Origin: Pseudomonadota bacterium
GTDB taxonomy: Bacteria; Pseudomonadota; Alphaproteobacteria; Acetobacterales; Acetobacteraceae
NCBI GenBank assembly: GCA_021784255.1
Contig: JAJXSZ010000109.1
Span: 1-9,152 of the forward strand
Direction of reading: 5' to 3'
DNA length: 9,152 bases
The notes under the pieces were generated by a model. It made no database searches and had not been told where the DNA came from. It saw only the letters and a program-made list of their open reading frames with translations. Made by a program: the position numbers and the translations under genes. Positions 1 to 5,682 of the stretch are shown here, in pieces (the first letter of the stretch is position 1; every line of letters begins with the position of its first letter).

Positions 1-702
1 ATCGAGCCCCTCGCCGTCGCTCGCGACCGGCACCAGCTCCGCCCCCGCCGCCAGCAGCGCGCCGCGCCCGGCGATGTAGCCGGGGTCCTCGACCCAGGCC
101 GCGTCGCCGGGGTCGAGCAGCAGGGAGGCGGCGAGGAACAGCGCCTGCTGCGTGCCGGCGGTGACCAGGATCTGCTCGGGATCGGCGAGCAGGCCGCGCA
201 CCGAGGCGAGATGCGCCGCGATCGCCGCGCGCAGCGGCGCCTGGCCGGCGAGATCCGGGTAATGCGGCTCCAGCTCCGCCCGGCGGGACGAGGCGAACCA
301 GGCGTCGCGCGGAAACAGGTCCGGCGCCGGCACGCCCGGCACCATCACCGCCGGCCCAGTGACGCCCGCGAGCCCCGGCTGGTCGCCCGCGGCCAGCGGC
401 ACGGCCGCCAGCGCTGTCCCGCGGCGCGACAGCGGTGCCGCGGCGGCGGCGGCCGGACGCGCCGGTGGCGGCGCCGCGTCGGGCAGGTCGCGCGCCACAT
501 AGGTGCCGCTGCCCGGCGCCGGGCGGACATAGCCTTCGGCGGCCAGGCGCTCATAGGCGAGCACCACCGTTTGCCGGGCGAGACCGAGTTCCTCGGCGAG
601 CCGGCGCGTCGGCGGCAGCCGCGCGCCCGGCGCCAGCGTGCCGGCCAGGATGCCCTGCCGCAACCGCTCGAACACCGCGTGTTGCCGCGATTGGTCTAGC
701 AT
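1..702 (-). CDS. MocR/PdxR-type transcriptional regulator (GntR helix-turn-helix plus aminotransferase-like domain), 3' end outside window
   Basis: The reading frame is open from an ATG at 702 to the left edge, giving 234 residues without a stop; the C-terminal half is missing. Residues 8-70 form a GntR winged helix-turn-helix (VFERLRQGILAG, then LPPTRRLAEELG and VVLAYERLAAEGYV ending GSGTYVAR). An Ala/Pro-rich linker (about 72-105) follows, then the start of a fold-type I aminotransferase domain with LFPRDAW, PLRAAIAAHL, QILVTAGTQQALFLAASLLLDPGD and EDPGY. This order is diagnostic of MocR regulators, which sense pyridoxal phosphate or amino compounds. The PLP lysine would lie in the missing part. 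The ATG at 702 is preferred because LDQ...VFERLRQGIL matches the usual family start; a GTG at 747 is an in-frame alternative with no better support. The gene is divergent from the PaiB-like gene, and its first codons lie inside an inverted repeat, which suggests autoregulation. The family is clear; the effector is unknown. Confidence 0.93.
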   Translation of the reverse strand, partial: MLDQSRQHAVFERLRQGILAGTLAPGARLPPTRRLAEELGLARQTVVLAYERLAAEGYVRPAPGSGTYVARDLPDAAPPPARPAAAAAAPLSRRGTALAAVPLAAGDQPGLAGVTGPAVMVPGVPAPDLFPRDAWFASSRRAELEPHYPDLAGQAPLRAAIAAHLASVRGLLADPEQILVTAGTQQALFLAASLLLDPGDAAWVEDPGYIAGRGALLAAGAELVPVASDGEGLD

Positions 703-737
703 TTCATCGGGATATTGGGCTGCATGATTAGACCAAT
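690..737. promoter_or_regulatory. Inverted repeat, candidate MocR operator and divergent promoter region
   Basis: ATTGGTCTA at 690-698 and its exact complement TAGACCAAT at 729-737 form a 9-bp inverted repeat with a 30-bp centre, between two divergent genes. The left arm covers codons 2-4 and the third base of codon 5 of the MocR gene. On each strand TTGGTC could serve as a weak -35 box, followed after 16 bases by TATTGG (713-718, plus) or TATCCC (minus) as a poor -10. The repeat is seen directly. Its role as the MocR binding site is inferred from position and symmetry, and the promoter boxes are weak. Confidence 0.6.
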
Positions 738-801
738 GCTGCGCCACAAGCGTGCGTCGCGCAAGCCCGCCGCGCCAACGCCCACCACCGGGAGCCCTGG
801 C

Positions 802-1404
802 ATGTATCAACGCCCCGCCTTCGCCGAGACGGATCTGGACCGCATCGCCGCCCTGATCGCCGCCAACCCGTTCGGCCTCCTGGTCACGCACGGGGCGCGG
901 GGCCTGGACGCCTCGCCCATCCCCTTCGTGGTCCACCGCGACGCCGAGGCGCTGGTGCTCGACGCGCATCTCGCCGCCGGCAACCCGCAATGCGCGGACA
1001 TCGGCGGGCCCGCGCTCGCCGTCTTCTCGGGGCCGCACGCCTATATCGCGCCGGGCTGGTACCGCACCCAGCCCGCCGTGCCGACCTGGGACTATGCCGC
1101 CGTGCACGTCCACGGCACACTGGAGCCGGTCACGGATCGTGACCCCGTCAAGGCGGCGCTGCGCGACCTCGCGCGCGGCGACCCGGCCGGCTTCGACCTC
1201 GACGCGCTGCCGGAAAAATACCGCGACGCGATGCTGGGCGGGCTGCGCGCCTTCCGCCTGCGCTCCACCCGCATCGAAGCGCAATGGAAGATGAGCCAGA
1301 ACCGCAGCGTGGCCGACCGCGAGGGCGTCATCGCCGCGCTGCGCGGCTCGGGCCAGGACGCCGTCGCCGACCTCGTCGCCGCGACACTGCCGGCGGCCGG
1401 CTAG
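802..1404 (+). CDS. PaiB-like FMN-binding negative transcriptional regulator (flavin split-barrel protein)
   Basis: The product has 200 residues, the usual PaiB length. It starts MYQRPAFAETD, the standard family N terminus, preceded by GGGAG at 790-794 with a 7-base gap; an upstream in-frame ATG at 724 and a GTG/ATG region from 715 add a low-complexity stretch and are less likely. Family motifs are FGLLVT (24-29), GPHAYIAPGWY (77-87), VPTWDY (93-98), VHVHGTLE (101-108) and KMSQNR (163-168). PaiB proteins have a flavin-reductase or pyridoxamine-phosphate-oxidase-like split barrel and bind FMN. The Bacillus protein was described as a repressor of sporulation and protease genes, but the biochemical role in most bacteria is unsettled. 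The divergent MocR gene and the shared repeat suggest that MocR controls this gene. The protein is probably cytoplasmic; no signal peptide or membrane segment is visible. Confidence 0.92.
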   Translation: MYQRPAFAETDLDRIAALIAANPFGLLVTHGARGLDASPIPFVVHRDAEALVLDAHLAAGNPQCADIGGPALAVFSGPHAYIAPGWYRTQPAVPTWDYAAVHVHGTLEPVTDRDPVKAALRDLARGDPAGFDLDALPEKYRDAMLGGLRAFRLRSTRIEAQWKMSQNRSVADREGVIAALRGSGQDAVADLVAATLPAAG

Positions 1405-1410
1405 CGCGAT

Positions 1411-1439
1411 ATCCGGCCGGACGGAATCATCCGCCGGAT
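1411..1439 (+). terminator. Hairpin just after the PaiB-like gene, possible terminator
   Basis: ATCCGGC (1411-1417) pairs with GCCGGAT (1433-1439), starting 6 bases after the stop codon; GGA/TCC pairs can extend the stem past a bulge. No T-run follows, so it may only protect the 3' end or assist Rho-dependent termination. Confidence 0.4.
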
Positions 1440-1533
1440 GCCCCGCTCGGGAAAACACCGGATCCAGAACCGCTTATCCGCGCCCAGCCGGCGCCGAGGC
1501 AGCCCAGGCGGAGCGGAGCTTGCGGTCGGGCCC

Positions 1534-1576
1534 GATCCCGAAGGCCGGGCGCCTGCGCCGGGATCACGCGATCCCG
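1534..1576. repeat. REP-like palindromic cluster
   Basis: GATCCCG occurs at 1534-1540, its complement CGGGATC at 1559-1565 and GATCCCG again at 1570-1576. The second and third form a perfect 7-bp stem with a 4-base loop (ACGC), and the first and second form an alternative, longer-looped hairpin. The core resembles the GATCCCGG...CCGGGATCAC extragenic palindromes scattered through many GC-rich proteobacterial genomes, with an interrupted middle. The family assignment is by resemblance only. Confidence 0.5.
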
Positions 1577-1599
1577 CCGCGAGCGGACCCCCAACACGG

Positions 1600-1659
1600 G
1601 TGACCAGGGCACGGATGACCAGGGCACGGATGACCAGGGCACGGATCACCCGGGTACGG
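1600..1659. repeat. 15-bp tandem repeat, four units
   Basis: The unit ATGACCAGGGCACGG occurs exactly at 1615-1629 and 1630-1644. It is preceded by a copy with one change (1600-1614, GTG for ATG) and followed by a diverged copy (1645-1659, ATCACCCGGGTACGG); a weaker fifth unit may run to 1674. All frames stay open across it because the unit is a multiple of three, but I see no gene here. It is a short minisatellite in non-coding DNA. Confidence 0.9.
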
Positions 1660-1680
1660 GTGGCTCGGGCCGCAGACAGC

Positions 1681-1708
1681 AAAAACCGGCACCGCGGAAC
1701 GGCGCCGG
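1681..1708 (-). terminator. Rho-independent terminator of rpsU
   Basis: Read on the minus strand, CCGGCGCCG (1708-1700) pairs with CGGTGCCGG (1694-1686): nine pairs including one G-T wobble, with a 5-base loop, followed directly by TTTTT (1685-1681). It lies 57 bases past the rpsU stop codon. Stem, loop and T-run are all as expected for an intrinsic terminator. Confidence 0.88.
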
Positions 1709-1740
1709 CTCGAGCCAGGTGGTCGTATGACAGGCCGATC

Positions 1741-1759
1741 CGGGCACGCGGCGTGCCCG
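1741..1759 (-). other. Perfect hairpin directly after the rpsU stop codon
   Basis: CGGGCACG (1741-1748) and CGTGCCCG (1752-1759) form an 8-bp perfect stem with a 3-base loop, ending 6 bases from the rpsU stop codon. There is no T-run, and the true terminator follows at 1681-1708. It may act as a 3'-end stabiliser or pause site. Confidence 0.6.
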
Positions 1760-1765
1760 TTGGGG

Positions 1766-1969
1766 TCAGAACCCCTCGCGCTCCAGCCGCTTGCGCTCCA
1801 TCTTGCGGGCCCGGCGGACGGCCTCGGCGGCCTCGCGCGCACGGCGCTCGGAGGGCTTCTCGTAATGGCGGCGCAGCTTCATCTCGCGAAACACGCCCTC
1901 GCGCTGGAGCTTCTTCTTCAGCGCCTTGAGCGCCTGATCGACGTTGTTGTCGCGAACGAGAACCTGCAC
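1766..1969 (-). CDS. rpsU: 30S ribosomal protein S21
   Basis: The product has 67 residues beginning VQVLVRDNNVDQALKALKKK, continuing REGVFREMKLRRHYEKPSE and ending in the usual basic Arg/Lys tail. S21 sits on the 30S platform near the anti-Shine-Dalgarno end of 16S rRNA and affects initiation. The start is the GTG at 1969: it matches the conserved family N terminus and has AGGATGGAG (1989-1981) upstream, with GGAG ending 11 bases before the start, a rather long gap. A longer frame from a TTG at 2089 would add 40 unrelated residues and would begin inside the predicted promoter. It is a monocistronic unit with its own promoter, leader hairpin and terminator. Identification is firm. Confidence 0.97.
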   Translation of the reverse strand: MQVLVRDNNVDQALKALKKKLQREGVFREMKLRRHYEKPSERRAREAAEAVRRARKMERKRLEREGF

Positions 1970-1994
1970 TTGGCCGCCAGCTCCATCCTGTTGC

Positions 1995-2017
1995 GGCGCT
2001 CCGCCGATCGGAGCGCC
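1995..2017 (-). promoter_or_regulatory. rpsU leader hairpin beside the ribosome binding site
   Basis: GGCGCTCC and GGAGCGCC (1995-2002 and 2010-2017) form a perfect 8-bp stem with a 7-base loop in the predicted rpsU leader. It ends 5 bases before the AGGATGGAG ribosome binding site (1989-1981). The loop side of the 3' arm carries GGAG-like sequence. Its position would suit translational control, but no known ribosomal-protein leader family is recognised. Confidence 0.6.
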
Positions 2018-2059
2018 AGGAATCGTTGCCGGCGCGGTGATCCCGCCCGGACGCGGCGC

Positions 2060-2089
2060 GCCATAGCACGCGCCACCGGCCCTGTCCAA
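2060..2089 (-). promoter_or_regulatory. Probable sigma-70-type promoter of rpsU
   Basis: On the minus strand TTGGAC (2089-2084) is followed after 18 bases by TATGGC (2065-2060), within GCTATGG, a form common in GC-rich alphaproteobacterial promoters. It predicts a leader of roughly 80 bases that includes the hairpin at 1995-2017. Based on pattern and position only. Confidence 0.55.
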
Positions 2090-2145
2090 ACGGTTTTCGC
2101 ATGCGCATATTCCGCTCCCGCCATGCGGCGGAGCCCGAGGAGAGA

Positions 2146-2676
2146 ATGGCCATCCTGAAGATCGCCCGCATGGGCCACCCCGTGCTGCTGCAGCGCGCCG
2201 AGCCCGTGGCCGACCCCACGGCGCCGGAGATCCGCCGCCTGGTCGCCGACATGATGCAGACCATGGAGGACGCGCCGGGCGCCGGCCTCGCTGCGCCGCA
2301 GGTGCACGTGCCGCTGCGCCTGTTCGTCTTCCGCGTCCGCCCCGAGCGGACGACCGGCGACGCGCTCGACCGCACGATCGGCGACACCGCCGTCATCAAC
2401 CCCACGCTGGAGCTGCTGGGCGAGGATGTCCGCCCGCGCTGGGAGGGCTGCCTCTCGATCCCCGGCCTGCGCGCCGCCGTGCCGCGGCACTGGCGCGTCC
2501 GCTATCGCGGCGTGGACACCAACGGCGAGCCGGTCGGCGGCGAGGTAAGCGGCTTTCATGCCGGCGTCGTCCAGCACGAATACGACCACCTCGACGGCAT
2601 CCTCTACCCGATGCGGATGACGGATTTCTCCCGGTTCGGCTTCACCGAGGAACTCACCCGGGCGGGCGCGCTATGA
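2146..2676 (+). CDS. def: Peptide deformylase
   Basis: The enzyme removes the N-terminal formyl group from nascent proteins at the ribosome exit. The 176-residue product carries all three signature motifs: GAGLAAPQV (45-53), EGCLS (100-104, with metal ligand Cys102) and QHEYDHLDG (143-151, with metal ligands His144 and His148 and catalytic Glu145). The start is taken as the ATG at 2146 because AGGAGA lies just upstream (2138-2143) and MAILKIARMGHPVL fits the family; the in-frame ATG at 2101 would add 15 residues. Many related genomes carry more than one deformylase, often with fmt, and fmt is absent here, so this may be a second copy. It opens a tight cluster: its stop codon overlaps the start of the COQ9-family gene. 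Confidence 0.95.
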   Translation: MAILKIARMGHPVLLQRAEPVADPTAPEIRRLVADMMQTMEDAPGAGLAAPQVHVPLRLFVFRVRPERTTGDALDRTIGDTAVINPTLELLGEDVRPRWEGCLSIPGLRAAVPRHWRVRYRGVDTNGEPVGGEVSGFHAGVVQHEYDHLDGILYPMRMTDFSRFGFTEELTRAGAL

Positions 2677-3281
2677 ACGAGGGCTTCGCCGAGCCGGCCC
2701 GCGACGACCCCGAGCGCGACGCCGCGCTGCTGGCCGCCATGCCGCACGTCGCCCGCCGCGGCTGGACCCTCGCCGCGGTCCGCGACGGCCTGGCCGACCT
2801 CGGCGCCGAGCCCGCCCTCGCCGCCCTGATGTTCAGCCGCGGCGGCGCGGAGCTGGTGGCCGAATGGGCCGCCTATGCCGACCGCCAGATGCTCGCCGCC
2901 GCCGCCGCCGAGAATATCGCCCGCCTGCGCACCCCCGCGCGCATCCGCCGCGCGATCGAGCTGCGCCTCGCGGTGCAGCGCCCCTGGCGGGCGCAGTTGC
3001 GCCGTGGCGCCGCCCTGCTGGCCACCCAGCCGCTGCTCGCCGCGCGCGTCACCGCCCGCACCGCCGACGCGCTGTGGCAGGCCGCCGGCGACCGCTCGGC
3101 CGATTTCTCGTGGTACACGAAGCGCGCCAGCCTCGCCGCCATCCACGCCGCCACCATGCTGTTCTGGCTGCGCGACGACTCGCCCGACGCTGCCGCGACC
3201 ATGGTCTTCCTCGACCACCGGCTGGCGGACGCCGCGCGCGTCGGCGGGCTGCGTCGGCGGCTGACCAGCCGCCTGGCCTGA
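2673..3281 (+). CDS. COQ9-family ubiquinone biosynthesis protein
   Basis: The product has 202 residues. The C-terminal family signature is clear: DFSWYTKRASLAAIHAATMLFWL (positions 144-166, shown here by its core DFSWYTKR), then DDSPDAA and FLDHRL (179-184). The N-terminal part (about 15-60) resembles the TetR-like helical fold of COQ9. COQ9 binds lipid and, in mitochondria, presents the quinone intermediate to the hydroxylase COQ7; the bacterial homologue is thought to act in ubiquinone synthesis at the inner membrane. The ATG overlaps the deformylase stop as ATGA, which implies translational coupling, and there is no strong ribosome binding site of its own. Other ubiquinone genes are not in the window. 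The gene is often named coq9 by homology; the bacterial function is less directly tested. Confidence 0.9.
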   Translation: MNEGFAEPARDDPERDAALLAAMPHVARRGWTLAAVRDGLADLGAEPALAALMFSRGGAELVAEWAAYADRQMLAAAAAENIARLRTPARIRRAIELRLAVQRPWRAQLRRGAALLATQPLLAARVTARTADALWQAAGDRSADFSWYTKRASLAAIHAATMLFWLRDDSPDAAATMVFLDHRLADAARVGGLRRRLTSRLA

Positions 3282-3292
3282 TCGCACAGCCG

Positions 3293-4180
3293 ATGCCGCG
3301 CGTGCACGTCACCCACGCGACCACCTACCGCTACGCCCGCCCGGTGTGGTTTACGCCGCACCGCCTGATGCTGCGCCCGCGCGACAGCCACGATCTGCGC
3401 GTGCTCGCGGCCACGATCGGCATCGACCCGCCGGCCGCCGCCATCCGCTGGGCGCACGACGTGTTCGCCAACTCGGTCTGCTACGTCGAGTGGAACGCTG
3501 CGGCAGCGGATCGACTCGCCATCGTTTCGACCCTCGATTGCGAGCACTATCCCGCGGGCCCGACCCTGTCGCGCGAGACGATCGACCCGCTCGCCCAGAA
3601 CTATCCGTTCAGCTACGCGGCGGACGAGATGCCCGATCTCGACCGGCTGATCGAACGCCAGTACCCGGACCCGCAGCGCCAGCTCGACGCCTGGGCGCGC
3701 CGCTTCCTGCACCACGGCACGCCGACCCGCACGCTCGATCTCCTCGCCGCCATGACCCAGGCGATCGGCGCGGAATTCGCCTACGAGGCACGCGCGGCGG
3801 AGGGCACCAACCCGCCGATCGTGACCCTGGAGCGGCGCCGCGGCGCCTGCCGCGACCTCGCGGTGCTGATGATGGAAGCCACGCGAGCCCTCGGCTTCGC
3901 CGCCCGCTTTGTCAGCGGCTATCTTTACGACGAGACGCCCGCGGACGGCGCCGGGCGGCTGCTCGGCGGCGGGGCCACGCATGCCTGGTGCGAAATCTAC
4001 CTGCCCGGCGCCGGGTGGGTGGAGTTCGACCCGACCAACGGGCTCCTCGCCGGGCGCAACGTGCTGCGCGTCTGTGTGGCCCGCACCGCCGAACAGGCCG
4101 TGCCGATTGCCGGCGGCTATCTCGGCCGGCGCGAGGATTTCCTGTCGATGGACGTGGACGTGCAGGTGCGCGTGGGCTGA
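3293..4180 (+). CDS. Transglutaminase-like cysteine peptidase family protein
   Basis: The product has 295 residues. Residues 2-85 match the bacterial transglutaminase N-terminal domain (VTHATTYRYARPVWFTPHRL, LRPR, ANSV). The transglutaminase core follows, with a complete predicted triad: Cys186 in RRRGACRDLAVLMMEATRALG (21 residues by position, 181-201), His230 in ATHAWCEIYLPGAG and Asp246 in WVEFDPTNG. Such bacterial proteins are usually thought to act as proteases or amidases rather than cross-linking enzymes, and the substrate is unknown. No signal peptide or membrane span is seen, so a cytoplasmic location is likely. The start at 3293 gives the standard N terminus; a longer open frame from 2864 would run through the COQ9-family gene and is rejected. 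The gene begins 11 bases after the COQ9-family stop, so co-transcription with def is likely. Confidence 0.92.
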   Translation: MPRVHVTHATTYRYARPVWFTPHRLMLRPRDSHDLRVLAATIGIDPPAAAIRWAHDVFANSVCYVEWNAAAADRLAIVSTLDCEHYPAGPTLSRETIDPLAQNYPFSYAADEMPDLDRLIERQYPDPQRQLDAWARRFLHHGTPTRTLDLLAAMTQAIGAEFAYEARAAEGTNPPIVTLERRRGACRDLAVLMMEATRALGFAARFVSGYLYDETPADGAGRLLGGGATHAWCEIYLPGAGWVEFDPTNGLLAGRNVLRVCVARTAEQAVPIAGGYLGRREDFLSMDVDVQVRVG

Positions 4181-4198
4181 GCCGCGGGCGCCTCAGCC
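4175..4198. terminator. Inverted repeat spanning two convergent stop codons
   Basis: GGCTGAG (4175-4181) and CTCAGCC (4192-4198) form a 7-bp stem with a 10-base loop. The left arm contains the stop codon of the transglutaminase-like gene and the right arm that of moaA. It could form a hairpin in both transcripts; with no T-run, termination is uncertain. Confidence 0.45.
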
Positions 4199-5260
4199 GC
4201 CGGTGACACTCATGTGCCGCGCGACCGCGGGTGCCTGCGTGCGCCGGTCGATCACGAAATCATGGCCCCTGGGCTTGCGTGCGATCGCCGCGCGGATCGC
4301 CGCCTCCAGCGCCGCGTCGTCGGCGCCGGCGCGCAGCACCGCGCGAAAATCCGCACTGTCGTCCTGGCCCAGGCACATATAGAGCGTGCCGGTGCAGGTG
4401 AGGCGCACGCGGTTACAGCTCTCGCAGAAATTATGCGTCATCGGCGTGATGAAGCCGATGCGCGTCCCGGTCTCGGCCACGTCGTAGTAGCGCGCGGGCC
4501 CGCCCGTCCGGTAGCCGGTCTCGGTCAGCGTCCAGCGCTGCCGCAGCCGCGCGCGCACCAGCGAGAGCGGCAGGTAGTGCTCGTTGCGGTCGCCGCCGGT
4601 CTCGCCCATCGGCATCGTTTCGATCAAGCACAGATCATGGCCGTGCTCGCCGCACCAGGCGAGCAGGTCGTCGATCTCCGCCTCGTTCAGCCCGCGCAGG
4701 GCGACGGTGTTGATCTTGACCGCGAGCCCCGCGCGCGCCGCCGCCGCGATGCCTTCGAGCACCTGCTCGAGCCGCCCGCGCCGGGTGATCGCGGTGAACA
4801 GGTCCGCGCGCAGCGTGTCGAGGCTGACATTCACCCGCCGCACCCCGCACGCCGTCAGCGTCCCGGCGTACCGGGCGAGCTGCGTGGCGTTGGTGGTGAG
4901 CGTCAGTTCGTCGAGGCCATGGCCGAGGCGCGCGCCGAGGCGCTCGAACAGGGTCATCACGTCGCGCCGGACCAGCGGCTCGCCGCCGGTGATGCGGATC
5001 TTGCGCGTGCCGAGCCGGATGAACGCCGCACTGAGCCGCTCCAGCTCCTCGAGCGACAGCACGTCGCGCTTGGGCAGGAAGGTCATTTCCTCGGCCATGC
5101 AGTAGCTGCACCGCAGGTCGCAGCGATCGGTCACCGACACCCGCAGATAGGTGATGGCGCGGCCGAACGGGTCGTGCAGCGCCGCCGCGGGCGGGACCGC
5201 TGCGGGGTCGGGCGCCGGGCCGGACGGGTTTGGCGGGATCGCGTTCACGGGCTGCAACAT
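4193..5260 (-). CDS. moaA: GTP 3',8-cyclase, molybdenum cofactor biosynthesis
   Basis: This radical SAM enzyme catalyses the first step of molybdenum cofactor synthesis, turning GTP into 3',8-cyclo-7,8-dihydro-GTP, the substrate of MoaC. In the 355-residue product the N-terminal cluster motif is Cys47, Cys51, Cys54 (RCDLRCSYCM), followed by the SAM-binding TGGEP (91-95). The C-terminal cluster ligands are Cys279, Cys282 and Cys296 (NFCESCNRVRLTCTGT, then MCL). The protein ends in Gly-Gly, the conserved tail inserted into the active site. The start is placed at the ATG at 5260; a TTG at 5284 would add 8 residues and neither has a strong ribosome binding site. Residues 5-28 are a Pro/Ala-rich extension before the conserved DPFGRAITYLRVSVTDRC. 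Other moa genes are absent. It follows the DUF3553 gene by 50 bases on the same strand. Confidence 0.97.
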   Translation of the reverse strand: MLQPVNAIPPNPSGPAPDPAAVPPAAALHDPFGRAITYLRVSVTDRCDLRCSYCMAEEMTFLPKRDVLSLEELERLSAAFIRLGTRKIRITGGEPLVRRDVMTLFERLGARLGHGLDELTLTTNATQLARYAGTLTACGVRRVNVSLDTLRADLFTAITRRGRLEQVLEGIAAAARAGLAVKINTVALRGLNEAEIDDLLAWCGEHGHDLCLIETMPMGETGGDRNEHYLPLSLVRARLRQRWTLTETGYRTGGPARYYDVAETGTRIGFITPMTHNFCESCNRVRLTCTGTLYMCLGQDDSADFRAVLRAGADDAALEAAIRAAIARKPRGHDFVIDRRTQAPAVARHMSVTGG

Positions 5261-5310
5261 CGTGCCGAACCGGCCACCGTGCAACCGCTGCCGCGGCGAC
5301 GCCCGGCGAT

Positions 5311-5496
5311 TCAGGCCTCCGCCGGCTCCAGCGTCACCACCGCGATATTGATCAGCACCTTGCCCGCATGCTCGAAGCTCACCGTGACCCGGTCCCGATC
5401 GACGGACTGCACCTGCCCGAGGCCCCAGTCAGGCTGGCCGGGGTGGCGGACGAAGATTCCGGGTTCCAGCCAGGCGTGTATCTGGCGCTGTGACAT
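5311..5496 (-). CDS. Small DUF3553-family protein
   Basis: The 61-residue product is nearly all one DUF3553 domain, recognisable from GIFVRHPGQPDWGLGQVQSV, RVTVSFEHAGK and VVTLEP. The domain is probably a small beta-barrel. Similar domains occur alone in alphaproteobacteria and attached to UvrD/Rep-type helicases, where a DNA or protein contact role is suspected; the stand-alone function is unknown. The ATG at 5496 is preceded by GGAA (5507-5504) with a 7-base gap, a modest ribosome binding site. It lies upstream of moaA on the same strand and divergent from chpT. The pairing with moaA may be only positional. Confidence 0.88.
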   Translation of the reverse strand: MSQRQIHAWLEPGIFVRHPGQPDWGLGQVQSVDRDRVTVSFEHAGKVLINIAVVTLEPAEA

Positions 5497-5682
5497 CAGA
5501 TAGTTCCAAATAAATTAACGACTGAATCTTGAAAATGATCCATAGGTCCCATCTTAATCCTGAGCGGACTCGCACCCAATGGATCCATGCTCCCCACTGC
5601 TCGTCGCTAACTTGCCAACCGCCATCGTCGTGATTGTCCCGCAACCATAGTCCTGCCGTCTGCCCGCACCAGAGGAGTGTCC
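5497..5682. promoter_or_regulatory. Divergent spacer between DUF3553 gene and chpT
   Basis: This 186-bp spacer must hold the starts of both divergent transcripts. Its left part is clearly richer in A and T than the rest of the window (for example around 5503-5536). It holds a direct repeat GATCCAT (5537-5543 and 5582-5588); the second copy lies in the palindrome ATGGATCCAT (5579-5588). I could not find a convincing -35/-10 pair, nor a full CtrA site (TTAA-N7-TTAA), on either strand. Confidence 0.5.

Larger units (their letters stand above)
1405..1765. other. Gene-free interval between paiB-like gene and rpsU
   Basis: This 361-base stretch has long open frames on both strands, but they come from high GC content and match no protein I recognise. 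What it holds is non-coding structure: a hairpin after the PaiB gene, REP-like palindromes, a 15-bp tandem repeat and two hairpins after rpsU, the inner one a good terminator. Each is listed separately. The two flanking genes converge on it. Confidence 0.7.

Noticed and set aside
211..699. 162-residue plus-strand open frame opposite MocR
   Set aside because: Arg-rich shadow of the MocR gene, which has clear family motifs on the minus strand.
1600..1659. CRISPR array
   Set aside because: The 15-bp units are directly adjacent with no spacers, and no cas gene is present.
1970..2089. 40-residue N-terminal extension of S21
   Set aside because: It would start at a TTG inside the predicted -35 box and resembles no S21; the conserved family start is at the GTG at 1969.
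1401..2405. 334-residue minus-strand open frame
   Set aside because: It runs antisense through def, across rpsU in another frame and through the tandem repeat. Its composition is Arg/Ala/Ser-rich, typical of a shadow frame in GC-rich DNA.
2864..3292. Long upstream extension of the transglutaminase-like protein
   Set aside because: It lies in another frame of the clearly real COQ9-family gene and is Arg/Pro-rich; the conserved domain starts at 3293.
5550..5600. tRNA-like stretch on the minus strand
   Set aside because: A few bases resemble a T-loop, but no cloverleaf, acceptor stem or anticodon arm can be drawn.
5497..5682. CtrA binding site in the chpT spacer
   Set aside because: TTAA occurs at 5515-5518 and in TTAATCC near 5554, but no TTAA-N7-TTAA pair is present on either strand.
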